From IMG/VR virus record IMGVR_UViG_3300023220_000261, positions 1 to 49,149 of that record: a DNA stretch of 49,149 nt; one strand, written 5' to 3'. Below, in pieces: positions 47,922-49,149 of the stretch. Source of the stretch: a virus. The stretch's first letter is position 1. Every line of letters starts with the position of its first letter. Position numbers and translations under genes: made by a program. Under the pieces are notes generated by a model. That model saw nothing but the letters and a program-made list of their open reading frames with translations. It was not told the origin of the DNA and searched no databases.

Positions 47922-47951
47922 TTGTAATTAGAAAATATTCTAATACATTTG
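47922..47951 (+). promoter_or_regulatory. promoter with exact TAnnTTTG box
   Basis: TTG (47922-47924), 19 bases, then TACATTTG (47944-47951), an exact match to the Bacteroidota -7 box. A transcript would start near 47958 and reach the ATG at 47975. Operator site G lies between the two boxes. Confidence 0.7.
47930..47941. promoter_or_regulatory. operator AGAA-AATA-TTCT, site G
   Basis: Same 12 bases as sites C and D, two bases before the -7 box of the promoter at 47922. Confidence 0.6.
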
Positions 47952-47974
47952 GATAAACAAAAACGAAAAACATC

Positions 47975-48148
47975 ATGGCACATCCAGAAATTAGAACCCA
48001 AATAAGAGAATATGTTTTTGAAGAATGCGCAAATGGCAATCAGTCAAAATCAAAAATATACGATCAACTTACGTCAAACGGAATAAAGGTAAAAATTGGT
48101 ATAATATCAGTTGCCGTTGACGAATACATTGATTCATTATATAATTAA
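47975..48148 (+). CDS. 57-residue HTH-like protein
   Basis: 57 residues. The pattern IREYVFEECANGNQSKSKIYDQLTSNGIKVKIGIISVAVDEYI looks like a winged-helix or helix-turn-helix core of two or three helices. It is the first gene of a transcription unit that carries operators F and G, so a regulator role is likely. Confirmed family not recognised. Confidence 0.55.
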   Translation: MAHPEIRTQIREYVFEECANGNQSKSKIYDQLTSNGIKVKIGIISVAVDEYIDSLYN

Positions 48149-48162
48149 CAAAAACAAAAACG

Positions 48163-48369
48163 ATGAATAATTCAATCACAAAAACAGAACGTCAGTTAAT
48201 GGATGCCGAAATTAAAAGGCTTAATGATATATTTTGCCAACAAGTTTTGGACAATCGCACAATCGACAAATGCAATGCATCACAAAAAAAAATGGTTATG
48301 CATTACGCATTTGGTGGTGAATTCATGGCATCAAACGATAAAGGTTCGAAAAAAACTTATATAAATTGA
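48163..48369 (+). CDS. small hypothetical protein
   Basis: 68 residues, Lys/Asn-rich, helical (RQLMDAEIKRLNDIFCQQVLDN). The leader CAAAAACAAAAACG resembles those of neighbouring early genes. Its stop lies three bases before the next ATG. Function unknown. Confidence 0.55.
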   Translation: MNNSITKTERQLMDAEIKRLNDIFCQQVLDNRTIDKCNASQKKMVMHYAFGGEFMASNDKGSKKTYIN

Positions 48370-48371
48370 TC

Positions 48372-48548
48372 ATGGACGTATCAATGCAAAACTTCGTTGT
48401 CAAAGTCAAAGACATGCGAACGGCACAAAAAGAATACTTTCGAACAAGTGACCAACAATTTCTGTTGACATCAAAACGGTTGGAATCACACGTTGACCAA
48501 CTTGTTAAACAATTAGAATCACCAACTTTATTTGATCAAAATGAATAA
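48372..48548 (+). CDS. small hypothetical protein
   Basis: 58 residues from the ATG at 48372; a TTG at 48366 overlapping the previous stop is possible. Helical and charged with a Gln-rich middle (RTAQKEYFRTSDQQFLLTSKRLESHVDQLVKQLE). No family recognised. Confidence 0.5.
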   Translation: MDVSMQNFVVKVKDMRTAQKEYFRTSDQQFLLTSKRLESHVDQLVKQLESPTLFDQNE

Positions 48549-48753
48549 AACTATAATACAATGGTTCGAATCGGTAGCCGATGACGAACTAAGAAAGAAA
48601 CTTTTGAAAGCATATGATCCAAAGTTTATGAGTTCACACACGGCATCCGATTTATCCGATGCATTATTGATCGGATTCAATTGGGGTGATGATGATGACT
48701 ATTGGAATGAAATATATCTCGATATGTACAACAATAAAATTGAAACAAAGTAA
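48541..48753 (+). CDS. acidic small hypothetical protein
   Basis: 70 residues from the ATG at 48541, overlapping the previous gene by eight bases. Acidic, with DALLIGFNWGDDDDYWNEIYLDMY near the end, a pattern of small phage proteins without known role. Belongs to the same operon as its neighbours. Confidence 0.55.
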   Translation: MNKTIIQWFESVADDELRKKLLKAYDPKFMSSHTASDLSDALLIGFNWGDDDDYWNEIYLDMYNNKIETK

Positions 48754-48755
48754 TT

Positions 48756-48923
48756 ATGAAAAATATTAAACAATTACTCAACGATTGGCAAAACGATGAT
48801 ATTCAATTAAATGCGATAAAATTCGCCAATGCATCTGAATTGGCAGCATTCATCCATTATGCTTTTAATGCATTAGGTGATTCTGAATTTTGCATATTAA
48901 TGGAAGATTTACAAACTATTTAA
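48756..48923 (+). CDS. 55-residue hypothetical protein
   Basis: 55 residues, helical (KQLLNDWQNDDIQLNAIKF, then SELAAFIHYAFNALGDSEFC). It begins two bases after the previous stop, supporting it as part of the operon. Function unknown. Confidence 0.5.
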   Translation: MKNIKQLLNDWQNDDIQLNAIKFANASELAAFIHYAFNALGDSEFCILMEDLQTI

Positions 48924-48933
48924 AACCTTAATT

Positions 48934-49149
48934 ATGGGAGTATTAATTAACATGCCCATGTGGGCGATCATATGCGTGTGCATATGGATGACATTAAATA
49001 GCATCAATATATTGCTAGACTTTTATTTGAAGTACTTACAATGGCGCATCAAGCGATTGAATAAGCAAATGAGCATCAACATACGCATCGTTGATAGATT
49101 CAGCGCAGCATTGAGAAGATTGAAAGCACGTGTGTCCAATAAGAAGGAT
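48934..49149 (+). CDS. membrane protein, open at window end
   Basis: 72 codons are visible with no stop. One membrane span (WAIICVCIWMTLNSINILL) is followed by a basic, helical region (LKYLQWRIKRLNKQMS, then RRLKARVSNKKD). If the window is circular the frame continues into bases 1-15 with four codons and a TGA, giving 76 residues and ending 12 bases before the gene at 28. Small membrane-associated phage protein of unknown role. Confidence 0.55.
   Translation, partial: MGVLINMPMWAIICVCIWMTLNSINILLDFYLKYLQWRIKRLNKQMSINIRIVDRFSAALRRLKARVSNKKD

Noticed and set aside
1-49149. Integrase, transposase, reverse transcriptase, tRNA or rRNA genes
   Set aside because: Looked for conserved motifs (such as tyrosine recombinase or DDE residues, YxDD, tRNA cloverleaf ends) and found none that could be supported, so lysogeny or diversity-generating elements are not claimed.

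Overview
The window looks like a nearly complete, possibly complete, genome of a tailed phage with a contractile tail (myovirus-type) that infects a member of the Bacteroidota. Host evidence: the genes are AT-rich and closely packed, with almost no Shine-Dalgarno sequences. Candidate promoters fit the Bacteroidota pattern (TTG or TTTG, 18-20 bases, then a TAnnTTTG-like box). Almost every gene is on the + strand; the one convincing minus-strand gene is a 58-residue ribbon-helix-helix protein at 24494-24670. No integrase, tRNA, rRNA or CRISPR array was seen. The reading frame open at base 49149 would, if joined to base 1, end after four codons and 12 bases before the first gene, which fits a circular or circularly permuted genome of about 49.1 kb.

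Layout. 1-4935: small membrane protein, Nu1-like small terminase, four small unrecognised genes each followed by an attC-like (integron-cassette-like) sequence, a tiny membrane peptide, and the GpA-family large terminase. 5031-19588: contractile tail with Mu-like proteins: sheath, tube, chaperone with a -1 frameshift, tape measure, gp46/gp47/gp48-like baseplate proteins, fibres, a lipoprotein with an HExxH motif, a DNA-circularisation/LysM protein, gpP-like hub and gp45-like spike. 19608-21534: gpW-like protein and lambda-type portal. 21540-24443: lysis region with a putative SAGC-motif peptidoglycan enzyme, several membrane/coiled-coil proteins and a 3TM holin-like protein. 24494-28544: minus-strand regulator, then lambda-type capsid genes (ClpP/S49-fold prohead protease with scaffold tail, decoration protein, capsid protein E, completion proteins). 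28549-31447: a large fibre gene and a small partner.

31531-49149 is the early/replication region. It opens with a small HTH-like gene and a terminator, then a RecT recombination operon with a coiled-coil partner and a RecE-like nuclease. Next come a VRR-NUC-like nuclease, a DEDDh exonuclease, and a cluster of very small genes that share a leader motif (TAATTCGAACGAT just before ATG). These are followed by an SF2 helicase, a RepA-like ATPase, an MmcB-like nuclease, a C5 cytosine methyltransferase, an ASCH protein and many small unknown genes. A 0.2 kb gene-free stretch at 47182-47405 holds at least eight TTGACACACC-type repeats and is the best origin or operator candidate.

How it works together. 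The phage joins a lambda-type head and packaging set (Nu1, A, W, B, C, D, E) to a Mu-like contractile tail, with the head module split by the tail module. A recurring 12-bp inverted repeat, AGAA-N4-TTCT, lies in or beside promoters at 31.5, 31.8, 42.3 and 47.9 kb. It suggests one regulator controlling the early operons, perhaps the product of 31531-31749, whose own promoter carries two copies. A second local switch is likely at 24.7 kb, where the ribbon-helix-helix gene has a perfect palindrome over its promoter beside the capsid operon.
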